Below, one piece after another: positions 1-5,549 of a stretch of 7,034 bases of DNA. This DNA is from Spirochaetales bacterium (GTDB taxonomy: Bacteria > Spirochaetota > Spirochaetia > DSM-27196 > PWMO01): the NCBI GenBank assembly GCA_007130025.1, contig SLTF01000071.1, positions 1 to 7,034 of the forward strand, given 5' to 3'. The notes under the pieces are model-generated. The model was given only the letters and a program-made list of their open reading frames with translations, had not been told where the DNA came from and did not search any database. Position 1 is the stretch's first letter. The number at the start of each line of letters is the position of its first letter. Made by a program: the position numbers and the translations under genes.

Positions 1-131
1 ATGTCATCCTTGTAGCCTGTGGTGAAGAAAAAGTCGCGCCGATTCGAGCTGCCCTCAGTGCCGGCTTCGCAGACATCCTGGTGGTTGACCGCGACACCGC
101 CCACGCCGTCTTGCATCCCCCCGCCCGTTGA
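1..131 (+). CDS. SorC/DeoR-type sugar-binding transcriptional regulator, C-terminal end (partial)
   Basis: Reading from base 3, 42 codons are open and end in TGA at 129-131; the start lies outside the window. The visible tail reads VILVACGEEK, then an amphipathic helix with IRAAL, then FADILVVDRDTAHAVL. This matches the usual end of the SorC-family effector (phosphosugar) binding domain: a strand followed by a 'GG..K...I.AAL..G..D.LVTD..TA..LL' pattern. Proteins of this family have an N-terminal helix-turn-helix and bind phosphosugars or related metabolites to control neighbouring operons. The following operon is on the same strand 33 bases on but has its own promoter, so this regulator could control it, although nothing visible proves that. 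The identification rests on a short tail and could be another Rossmann-like regulator of the DeoR/SorC group. Confidence 0.7.
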   Translation, partial: VILVACGEEKVAPIRAALSAGFADILVVDRDTAHAVLHPPAR

Positions 132-156
132 GAATCCCGCCCGAAACTCCTATACT
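128..156 (+). promoter_or_regulatory. Sigma70-type promoter for the redox operon
   Basis: TTGAGA at 128-133 (5 of 6 matches to TTGACA) is followed by exactly 17 bases and then TATACT at 151-156 (5 of 6 matches to TATAAT). The -35 box overlaps the stop codon of the upstream regulator. A start site 6-8 bases after the -10 box would fall at about 162-164, directly before the ATG at 165, so the transcript would be leaderless or nearly so. This is a sequence match only; no operator repeat for the regulator was recognised around it. Confidence 0.65.
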
Positions 157-164
157 CTTTCTGT

Positions 165-827
165 ATGCCGTATCGAGCAGAGTTGACCGAAATCGCGCCG
201 CTCAACGACACCGTGATCCGGATCCGGACCACGCGACCGGAGGGGTTCTCGTTCCGGCCCGGGCAGTACTGCGACCTGGCGATCGACCGCCCCGGATTCC
301 AGGATGAGACGCGGCCGTTCTCGTTTACCGGCACGCCGGACGAATCCAGCCTCGAGTTTGTGGTGCGCGTTCACCGCTCCCATCGGGGTGTGACCGCGGA
401 GCTGCGCAATCTGGAACCGGGCAGCGGGCTGCTGCTCGACGAGCCGGAGGGGACCATCTCCTACCGCGGGCCGGGCTGCTTCATTGCGGGCGGAACGGGC
501 ATCACACCCTTCCTCTCCATCTTTCGCACCCACGGCGGAGAGGCCGATTTTGCGACGTCCAGCCTGCTCTTCTGCAACAAGACCGAGAGCGACCACTTTC
601 TGGTGGACGAACTCGCCGCACTCTTTGGGTCGCGCGTCCGGTTTCTGGTCACCCACGAGCCGTCGCAGCGCTTCGAGAGCGGCTTCATCGACATCGATCT
701 GCTTCGCGGATGTGCCGATCCGGCGTCGCTCTTCTCCGTCTGCGGCCCCGACGAAATGGTCAAGGAAGTCACCACCGGTCTGGCGGCGCTCGGCGTCCCG
801 GACCAGAACATCATCATCGAACAATAG
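165..827 (+). CDS. Ferredoxin-NAD(P)+ reductase-like FAD-binding oxidoreductase
   Basis: This 220-residue soluble flavoprotein has only the two core modules of the ferredoxin reductase fold: an FAD-binding barrel (about 1-100) and an NAD(P)-binding domain (about 103-220). The FAD motif R50-PFSF-T is of the RxYS type with Phe in place of Tyr, the nucleotide-binding motif is AGGTGITPF at 108-116, and SVCGP at 191-195 is the family's conserved nicotinamide-side motif. There is no 2Fe-2S domain, so it should pass electrons between NAD(P)H and a separate small carrier (ferredoxin, flavodoxin or a flavin protein). ATG 165 is the only usable start: the same frame back to the previous TGA at 129-131 has no ATG, GTG or TTG. 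No Shine-Dalgarno sequence precedes it, fitting the leaderless start predicted from the promoter. It opens the operon and is followed after 18 bases by a flavin-reductase-like gene. The partner and the NADH/NADPH preference cannot be read from the sequence. Confidence 0.88.
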   Translation: MPYRAELTEIAPLNDTVIRIRTTRPEGFSFRPGQYCDLAIDRPGFQDETRPFSFTGTPDESSLEFVVRVHRSHRGVTAELRNLEPGSGLLLDEPEGTISYRGPGCFIAGGTGITPFLSIFRTHGGEADFATSSLLFCNKTESDHFLVDELAALFGSRVRFLVTHEPSQRFESGFIDIDLLRGCADPASLFSVCGPDEMVKEVTTGLAALGVPDQNIIIEQ

Positions 828-845
828 CCCCCAAGGAGTCCCGTC

Positions 846-1460
846 GTGCAGATTGATCCTGCGAGCCTCAGCCCCAAAGAAATGCACAAGATCATGATCG
901 GAAGCGTCATCCCCCGCCCGATCGCCTGGATCACCTCGACCAACCCGGGCGGCACCACCAATCTGGCGCCATTCAGCTTCTTCAACGGAGTATGCGCAAA
1001 ACCGGCCACCATTTCGATTTCCTTCAGCTACAACCCCGATCGCGAGGACCACAAAAAAGACACCCTGCGCAACATCGAGCGCACCGGTGACTTCGTGATC
1101 AACGTGGTGAGTGAGCCTCACCAGCAGGTGATGCACAACAGCTCCGCCAACGTACCCATGGACAAAAGCGAGATCGAGGCCCTCGGCCTGGAAACCCTTC
1201 CGAGCAGCGTGGTCAAGCCGCCGCGGCTCGCAGTGGCCCGAATCCAGATGGAGTGCACCCTGCACCAGCTCATTCCGGTGGGTGATGGCCCGGGAAGCGC
1301 GACCCTGATGCTCGGCCGCGTCCACCTGATCCACGTCGACGACCGCCTCATCGATGACGCCAACCACATCGACCAGCAGGGGGTTCAGGCGATCGGTCGC
1401 ATGGCGGGAAGCAGTTACTGTTTTGTGCGCGAGATCTTTGACCTGGGCGTTCGACCATGA
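846..1460 (+). CDS. Flavin reductase-like FMN-binding protein (flavoredoxin type)
   Basis: This 204-residue protein belongs to the flavin reductase-like, FMN-binding split-barrel family (flavoredoxin/YwrF type). The family hallmark is intact near the N-terminus: GSVIPRPIAWITS at 19-31, then TNLAPFSFFNGV at 38-49, where backbone and side chains hold the FMN phosphate and ring. Later conserved parts are GRVHLIHVDD at 157-166 and the C-terminal IGRMAGSSY at 183-191. The length is usual for this group. Members reduce FMN or carry electrons as an FMN protein in the cytoplasm; the exact donor is not evident, but the preceding reductase gene is an obvious candidate. The start is GTG, supported by AAGGAG at 833-838 with 7 bases of spacing and by the family's usual N-terminus. 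The stop overlaps the next gene's start as ATGA. Confidence 0.88.
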   Translation: MQIDPASLSPKEMHKIMIGSVIPRPIAWITSTNPGGTTNLAPFSFFNGVCAKPATISISFSYNPDREDHKKDTLRNIERTGDFVINVVSEPHQQVMHNSSANVPMDKSEIEALGLETLPSSVVKPPRLAVARIQMECTLHQLIPVGDGPGSATLMLGRVHLIHVDDRLIDDANHIDQQGVQAIGRMAGSSYCFVREIFDLGVRP

Positions 1461-1849
1461 TGACGCGAATGACCATCAGCGACCAACAGGCGCAGCACGC
1501 CATCGACAACGGCGAGTTCGGCCCCGAGGTGATCGCCGCGGCCCCCTGCGTTGCGGTGGTCCTCACCCAGAGCTGGTGCCCGCAGTGGATCGTCATGGAG
1601 CGGTGGCTCCGCGGCTTCGAGCGCGACGGCAAACCCGCCGAGTTGGACCTCTGCGTCGCCGAGTACGTCTACGACAAGAGCCCCATCTCCAATGCGTTCC
1701 GCCGGTTCAAGGAATCGGTCTACCGAAACGGCCAGATCCCCTACGTTCGCTATTACCACGACGGCCGACTCATCTCGCAGTCCAACTACGTCGGCTCGCG
1801 CGACTTCCTTTCGATCTTTGCCACAGCAGCGGAGGGACAGTCGTCATGA
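1457..1849 (+). CDS. Thioredoxin-fold protein with one-cysteine CPQW active site
   Basis: This is a 130-residue soluble protein with thioredoxin-fold signatures: a hydrophobic strand (CVAVVLTQ, 31-38) leading into W40-C41-P42-Q43-W44 at the start of a helix, and QIPYVRYYHDG at 93-103, which looks like the cis-proline loop (P95) and the following strand. The resolving cysteine of CxxC is replaced by Trp44; C31 and C66 are the only other cysteines. It therefore looks like a monothiol thioredoxin-like protein or a binding module rather than a normal disulfide reductase. Three in-frame ATGs (1457, 1460, 1469) lie close together without a clear Shine-Dalgarno sequence; 1457 gives an ATGA overlap with the upstream gene and suggests coupled translation. 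The downstream gene also overlaps by four bases. The specific family and substrate are not recognised. Confidence 0.8.
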   Translation: MMTRMTISDQQAQHAIDNGEFGPEVIAAAPCVAVVLTQSWCPQWIVMERWLRGFERDGKPAELDLCVAEYVYDKSPISNAFRRFKESVYRNGQIPYVRYYHDGRLISQSNYVGSRDFLSIFATAAEGQSS

Positions 1850-2397
1850 CCCACTTCCGCGAGGCGATGATCATCCCCTATCTCGGCGTTCGCCCCACAA
1901 TCGACACAAGCGTTTTCGTGGCGCCCGGGGCTACCGTCATCGGGGACGTCGCCATTGGCGCCGGGTCGAGCGTCTGGTACGGCTCGGTGATCCGCGGTGA
2001 CGTCCACTCCATCCGCATCGGCGAGATGACCAACATCCAGGACGGCACCATCATTCACGTGACCCACGACACGCACCCCACGGTGGTGGGGAGCGGCGTC
2101 ACCGTGGGGCACCGGGTGATCCTTCACGGCTGTACCGTCCATGACTACGCGTTGATCGGGATGGGTTCCACCGTGCTCGACGGTGCGGTGGTGGAAACGA
2201 GGGCAATGGTGGCCGCGGGGGCCCTGGTCACGCCGGGTACGGTGGTGCCAACCGGCACCCTCTTCGGCGGCGTGCCGGCGCGCAAGCTGCGCTCACTCAC
2301 CGAAGCCGAGATGGCCGACTTCACCGCCTCCGCCGAGCGCTACCACGGCTACGCCGCGCAGAGCGCCGCCGATCTCTCCCAGGAGCAGCTCCCATGA
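1846..2397 (+). CDS. Gamma-class carbonic anhydrase family protein (left-handed beta-helix)
   Basis: This 183-residue protein is of the gamma carbonic anhydrase/YrdA/PaaY group, which forms trimers of left-handed beta-helices with metal sites between subunits. Hexapeptide repeats run from about residue 20 to 145 (for example VIGDVAIGAGSSVWYGSVIRGD at 31-52, split as successive turns). The three histidine ligands expected in the family are present: H71 in GTIIHV, H89 in VGH and H94 in ILHGC, with the canonical five-residue spacing between the last two. A short C-terminal helix follows (about 150-180). The likely reaction is CO2 hydration in the cytoplasm, although many family members lack measurable activity and some act as acyl-thioesterases or scaffold proteins. 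The ATG at 1846 was chosen over longer in-frame options because it has GGAGGG at 1831-1836, an ATGA overlap with the previous stop and a family-typical N-terminus. It overlaps the malic enzyme start by four bases. Confidence 0.92.
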   Translation: MTHFREAMIIPYLGVRPTIDTSVFVAPGATVIGDVAIGAGSSVWYGSVIRGDVHSIRIGEMTNIQDGTIIHVTHDTHPTVVGSGVTVGHRVILHGCTVHDYALIGMGSTVLDGAVVETRAMVAAGALVTPGTVVPTGTLFGGVPARKLRSLTEAEMADFTASAERYHGYAAQSAADLSQEQLP

Positions 2398-3737
2398 CCG
2401 AAGACGAAAAACTCAAAAAGGCCGGCCGGCCTCAGCAGATCTCCAGCGCGATGCACCAGTTCTACCGCGGCAAGATGGAGACGGTGCCCAAGTGCGCGGT
2501 ACGCAGCATGGACGACTTCTCCGTCTGGTACTCACCCGGAGTCGCCGCGCCGTGCATGGACATCCACCGCGAGCCGGATCTCGTCTACGACTACACCAGC
2601 AAGTGGAACACCGTGGCCGTCATCTCTGACGGCAGCCGCGTCCTGGGCCTGGGCGACATTGGCCCCAAGGCGGGCCTGCCGGTCATGGAGGGCAAGGCGC
2701 TGCTCTACAAGCACCTCGGTGGCGTGGACGCGGTTGCCATCACCCTCGATACCAAGGATCCCGACGAGATCATCCGCACCGTACTGCTGCTGCAGCCGGC
2801 CTTCGGCGGAATCAACCTCGAGGACATCGAGCAGCCCAAGTGTTTCCGCATCCTGGACACCCTGCGCGAAGAGGCCGAGATCCCCGTCTGGCACGACGAC
2901 CAGCAGGGAACGGCCACCGTCACCCTCGCGGGGCTGCTCAACGCGCTGAAGCTCACCGGACGGTCGCTTGCCAACAGCAGCATCGCATTCATCGGCAGCG
3001 GAGCCGCCAACGTCGCGTGCGCGCGGCTGATCTTTGGCATGGGGGCCGATCCCGGCGCCTGCTACATGGTGGACAGCCGCGGCATCCTCGGCACCCACCG
3101 CGACGACATCAAGACCCGACGCAACGAGTTCCCCGAAAAGTGGGAGCTCTGCGAATCAACCAACGCGGTGGGACGAACCGGAGGCATCGCCCAGGCGATG
3201 GAGAACGTGGACGTGGTGATCTCGCTCTCCAAACCGGAGCCCGGCACCATCCGTCCCGAATGGATTCGCGCCATGAAGGCCGACCCCATCGTCTTTGCCT
3301 GCGCCAACCCAACCCCTGAGATCTGGCCGTGGGACGCCACCGAGGCGGGAGCCGCGGTGGTTGCCACCGGGCGCAGCGACTTCCCCAACCAGGTGAACAA
3401 CAGCCTCTGCTTTCCGGCCATCTTCCGCGGCGCCCTCGACGTCCGCGCGCGCACCATCACCGACGAGATGTGCTTTGCCGCGGCTCAGGCGCTCGCCGAC
3501 TCGGTGGCATCGGAGCTTGGCCCCGAGCGCATCATTCCCACCATGGAAGAGCGCGAAGTCTTTCCCCTGGTGGCCGCCGAAGTGGGTATGAAGGCGCAGG
3601 AACAGGGGGTTGCGCGGCTCAGTATGAGCCGGGATGGGCTGCTTCAGTCGGCGCGAGAGATGATCGAGCGGTCGCACCGACTCACCGCGGCCATGATGCG
3701 CGATGGGTTCATTGCCGAACCAAAGGAAGAACTGTGA
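2394..3737 (+). CDS. Malic enzyme (malate dehydrogenase, oxaloacetate-decarboxylating), short bacterial type
   Basis: This 447-residue cytoplasmic enzyme should convert malate to pyruvate and CO2 with reduction of NAD(P)+. The N-terminal malic domain contains WYSPGVAAPC at 45-54, GLGDIGPKAGLPVMEGK at 85-101 and the catalytic lysine region; E143 and D144 in NLEDI and the HDDQQGT segment at 167-173 supply the divalent-metal ligands. The NAD(P)-binding domain has the dinucleotide loop GSGAAN at 201-206, CANPTPE at 303-309 and SDFPNQVNNSLCFPAIFRGA at 328-347. It lacks the phosphotransacetylase domain of MaeB-type long enzymes. Cofactor preference cannot be assigned; D227 at the end of the second strand (MVDSRG) hints at NAD. 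The ATG at 2394 has AGGAG at 2381-2385 (8-base spacing) and overlaps the carbonic anhydrase stop as ATGA. The stop overlaps the next ATG by one base (TGATG). It may supply pyruvate and reducing power to the flanking flavoproteins; this is inference. Confidence 0.94.
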   Translation: MTEDEKLKKAGRPQQISSAMHQFYRGKMETVPKCAVRSMDDFSVWYSPGVAAPCMDIHREPDLVYDYTSKWNTVAVISDGSRVLGLGDIGPKAGLPVMEGKALLYKHLGGVDAVAITLDTKDPDEIIRTVLLLQPAFGGINLEDIEQPKCFRILDTLREEAEIPVWHDDQQGTATVTLAGLLNALKLTGRSLANSSIAFIGSGAANVACARLIFGMGADPGACYMVDSRGILGTHRDDIKTRRNEFPEKWELCESTNAVGRTGGIAQAMENVDVVISLSKPEPGTIRPEWIRAMKADPIVFACANPTPEIWPWDATEAGAAVVATGRSDFPNQVNNSLCFPAIFRGALDVRARTITDEMCFAAAQALADSVASELGPERIIPTMEEREVFPLVAAEVGMKAQEQGVARLSMSRDGLLQSAREMIERSHRLTAAMMRDGFIAEPKEEL

Positions 3738-4651
3738 TGTACGATCTGGTGATTCTGGGGGGCGGTCCGGCGGGGCTTTCCGCCGCGGCGTACGCAATCC
3801 GCAAGGGTATCTCGTTTCTGCTGGTAGCCGAATCGCTGGGCGGGAAATCGATGTATCGCGTGACCATCCCCGGCGCAACCGAACACCACGTGGTGCGACC
3901 CGACCAGCTGATCGCGGGATTTCGTCGTGAACTGGAGTATCTCAAGGACCGGCTCTGCATCGGCACCGTCACCGGGGTTGCGGCAGAGAACGGTGGCTAC
4001 CGCGTGACCGCTACCGTTGACGGAGCGCCCACCGAAATTCAGAGCAAACTGCTGCTGGTTGCCACGGGTACCAGCGTCCGTCGGCTTGGCGTGCCGGGTG
4101 AACGGGAGTTTGCGGGACGGGGGCTGGGCTACTCGACGGTGAGCTATTCGCATCTCTTGCGCGACCGCAGCATCTTTCTCTACGGCGACAGCCGACGGAC
4201 GGTGGAAGCCGCCATGGAGGCCGCGGCGTTTGCCCGGACCATCATCCTGCTGCTGGAGCCACTGGGCAAGTACCACGAGATCTACCGCGAACGCATCGAC
4301 AACGTAAAGAATATCGTGCTGCTGGAGAACCGGACGGTTGCCGCCTTTCGTGGCGAAGAGAGCTGCGACCTGGTGGAGCTGGTTACCCCCGAGGGCGAGC
4401 GCGAGGAGTACCGGGCCGACGCCTTCTTCGTGGAACTCAGCCCCACGCCAAATTCGGCCATCGTTTCCCACCTGGTGGAGACCGACGAGACCGGTGCCAT
4501 TGTGGTGGACACCAGCAACCGGACCTCGGCGGACGGAATCTACGCCGCGGGGGACGTCACCAACGTGGGATTTGAGCAGATCATGGTGGCAATTGGTGAG
4601 GGAACGAAGGCGCTGCTGTCAGCCTACCGCAGAGTCTTCCACGCTCCCTGA
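3737..4651 (+). CDS. Thioredoxin reductase-like FAD flavoprotein lacking the redox-active CxxC
   Basis: This 304-residue protein has the length and architecture of low-molecular-weight thioredoxin reductase. The FAD domain is clear: GGGPAGLSAA at 8-17, VATGTSVRRLGVPGE at 108-122 and GIYAAGDVT at 267-275 with the FAD-ribityl Asp273. In the central NADPH domain the usual YCxxCD is Y132-S-T-V-S136-Y, so both active-site cysteines are serines; the only cysteines are C74 and C210. The dinucleotide loop is GDSRRT at 150-155 instead of GxGxxA, and the HRRxxFR motif that holds the NADPH 2'-phosphate is absent. It therefore cannot reduce thioredoxin by the classical route; it may be closer to the TrxR-like ferredoxin/flavodoxin-type reductases or a flavin electron carrier. 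ATG 3737 was chosen because it forms TGATG with the malic enzyme stop and has AAGGAAG at 3723-3729; GTG 3734 is a one-codon alternative. It ends the operon. Confidence 0.85.
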   Translation: MYDLVILGGGPAGLSAAAYAIRKGISFLLVAESLGGKSMYRVTIPGATEHHVVRPDQLIAGFRRELEYLKDRLCIGTVTGVAAENGGYRVTATVDGAPTEIQSKLLLVATGTSVRRLGVPGEREFAGRGLGYSTVSYSHLLRDRSIFLYGDSRRTVEAAMEAAAFARTIILLLEPLGKYHEIYRERIDNVKNIVLLENRTVAAFRGEESCDLVELVTPEGEREEYRADAFFVELSPTPNSAIVSHLVETDETGAIVVDTSNRTSADGIYAAGDVTNVGFEQIMVAIGEGTKALLSAYRRVFHAP

Positions 4652-5152
4652 CGGACGGAGGCACGCAACAAGGTCCGCTGCAAAGGCTCGCACCGCCGGC
4701 ACGCGAATACGATCCACGTCCTCGCGAACCTTTGCGATGTTGTGCATCAGAAAGCGGTCGATGAACTTGAGCCGCTGCAGCTTCACCTGCCCACCGAGAT
4801 CTGCACTCGCGCACGCATGGCCGTGCAGCCAGGAGGGAAAGGCTTCCACCAGCTGGCTCGCGGCCTGTTCGCCATCGTAGAGACAGGTGATGAAGATCCC
4901 CACCGGTCGACCGGTCAGCAGTTCGCGATGGGAATCGCAGAACTTGGGAATGTCGCCAATGATCCGTCCCGCGTAGATGGGCCCACCAATCACCACAAGG
5001 TCCGCGCCGTTGATGCGCTGCGCATCGGCCTCCGCGACGGGCAGAAGCTCGACCTGCTCGAGTCCGGCCGCCACCAACTCCGTGCGAATCAGCTCAACAA
5101 CCGAGCGGGTGGTTCCGTAGCGAGTCGCGTACACGATCACTGCACTGCTCAT
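4619..5152 (-). CDS. Flavodoxin-domain protein (HemG/menaquinone-dependent protoporphyrinogen oxidase-like)
   Basis: This 177-residue protein has a flavodoxin fold of the Flavodoxin_5/HemG-like type. The FMN phosphate loop is T10-RYGTT in VIVYATRYGTT at 5-15; loops that flank the isoalloxazine ring are GGPIYAGRI at 56-64 and FITCLYDGEQA at 87-97. The region LKFIDRFLMHNIAKV at 128-142 resembles the helix near the C-terminus of this family. It should bind FMN and act as an electron carrier or small flavin oxidoreductase; assignment to haem synthesis is not supported because no haem genes are nearby. GAGGGGGG ends six bases upstream of its ATG, and the start overlaps the stop of the upstream membrane-protein gene as ATGA, so the two are probably translated together. 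Its last 33 bases overlap, in antisense, the end of the convergent reductase gene. Confidence 0.85.
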   Translation of the reverse strand: MSSAVIVYATRYGTTRSVVELIRTELVAAGLEQVELLPVAEADAQRINGADLVVIGGPIYAGRIIGDIPKFCDSHRELLTGRPVGIFITCLYDGEQAASQLVEAFPSWLHGHACASADLGGQVKLQRLKFIDRFLMHNIAKVREDVDRIRVPAVRAFAADLVACLRPSGSVEDSAVG

Positions 5153-5481
5153 CGGCTTCCCCCCTCGGTGATTGGCCCGGCTGCCATGCTCGGCTCAGGC
5201 TTCCCTGCCGAAGCAGCGCTGGCGCGAATGTGGTAGAGCCGGTTTCTCAGATAGAGTGCAATGTCGATCGAGACCATGGTCCCATTCAGAATGTAGAGAA
5301 AGATCACCGCGTCGTAGAGGAAGAAGATCTTGTGCAGAATTCCGGCGATGTACCCAATCAGAAGCGCAACAAGAAAAATAAGACTCTTTGAGCCAACCTG
5401 ACGGGTGGTGTACGATTTGTAGATGGAGAACGGCCACGCCATTCCGAAGCAGATCAGCATGATGATTTCAAATAGACTCAT
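5149..5481 (-). CDS. Small PQ-loop-like integral membrane protein
   Basis: With the start chosen here the product has 110 residues and three predicted membrane helices: about 3-20, 33-53 and 57-80, followed by a basic segment (LRNRLYHIR) and a proline/glycine-rich hydrophilic tail (about 91-110). The segment WPFSIYKSYTTRQVGSKSL at 16-34 resembles the PQ-loop/SWEET half-transporter signature (a conserved proline in helix 1 followed by a polar loop) seen in small uncharacterised proteins of anaerobes. One three-helix unit implies a homodimer if it is a transporter; the substrate is unknown. An in-frame ATG at 5511 would add MYSHGHRVCD, but the internal ATG starts directly at the family-like MSLFEII. 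A weak AGGG lies 8 bases upstream, inside a perfect hairpin. It is coupled by ATGA to the flavodoxin gene, so the two products may cooperate. Confidence 0.75.
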   Translation of the reverse strand: MSLFEIIMLICFGMAWPFSIYKSYTTRQVGSKSLIFLVALLIGYIAGILHKIFFLYDAVIFLYILNGTMVSIDIALYLRNRLYHIRASAASAGKPEPSMAAGPITEGGSR

Positions 5482-5498
5482 GTCACAAACCCTGTGAC
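5482..5498 (-). repeat. Perfect inverted repeat abutting the membrane-protein start codon
   Basis: GTCACA at 5482-5487 and TGTGAC at 5493-5498 are perfect inverted repeats separated by five bases (AACCC). On the minus strand the hairpin sits directly before ATG 5481, and its loop carries the only Shine-Dalgarno-like bases (AGGG/GGGTT). It could be a translational hairpin or a regulator half-site pair (TCACA-N5-TGTGA). If the gene starts at 5511 instead, the repeat is coding sequence and its meaning is weaker. Confidence 0.4.
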
Positions 5499-5525
5499 CG
5501 TGAGAATACATGAGAAATTCGATCC

Positions 5526-5545
5526 TGTACAGCGCAGCACGTACA
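5526..5545. repeat. Short inverted repeat in the gap downstream of the VWA-FHA gene
   Basis: TGTAC at 5526-5530 and GTACA at 5541-5545 form a 5-bp inverted repeat with a 10-base loop; the left arm lies in the 8-base palindrome CTGTACAG at 5525-5532. It lies in the short gap between the VWA-FHA stop (5550-5552) and the membrane-protein start. There is no run of T after it on the minus strand, so it is not a convincing intrinsic terminator; it may be chance. Confidence 0.2.
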
Positions 5546-5549
5546 CGCC

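Noticed and set aside
150..1367. Long minus-strand open frame of about 405 codons opposite the first two operon genes
   Set aside because: It lies antisense to two genes with clear conserved motifs, its translation is low-complexity and shows no recognisable domain, and GC-rich coding DNA commonly leaves such open frames on the other strand.
1354..1845. N-terminal extension of the carbonic anhydrase frame
   Set aside because: The frame is open upstream but the extension is arginine-rich nonsense overlapping the thioredoxin-like gene; the ATG at 1846 has a ribosome site and a family-typical N-terminus.
3329..3736. N-terminal extension of the thioredoxin-reductase-like frame
   Set aside because: The upstream part lies within the conserved C-terminal third of malic enzyme in another frame and resembles no domain; the FAD motif starts right after ATG 3737.
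3644..4471. Minus-strand open frame of 275 codons opposite the reductase-like gene
   Set aside because: It is a shadow of a well-supported plus-strand gene, without recognisable domains or ribosome site.
5482..5498. Classical CRP/FNR-type operator
   Set aside because: The half-sites are in the opposite order (TCACA-N5-TGTGA) and the spacer is five bases, unlike the TGTGA-N6-TCACA consensus, so only an unassigned inverted repeat is claimed.
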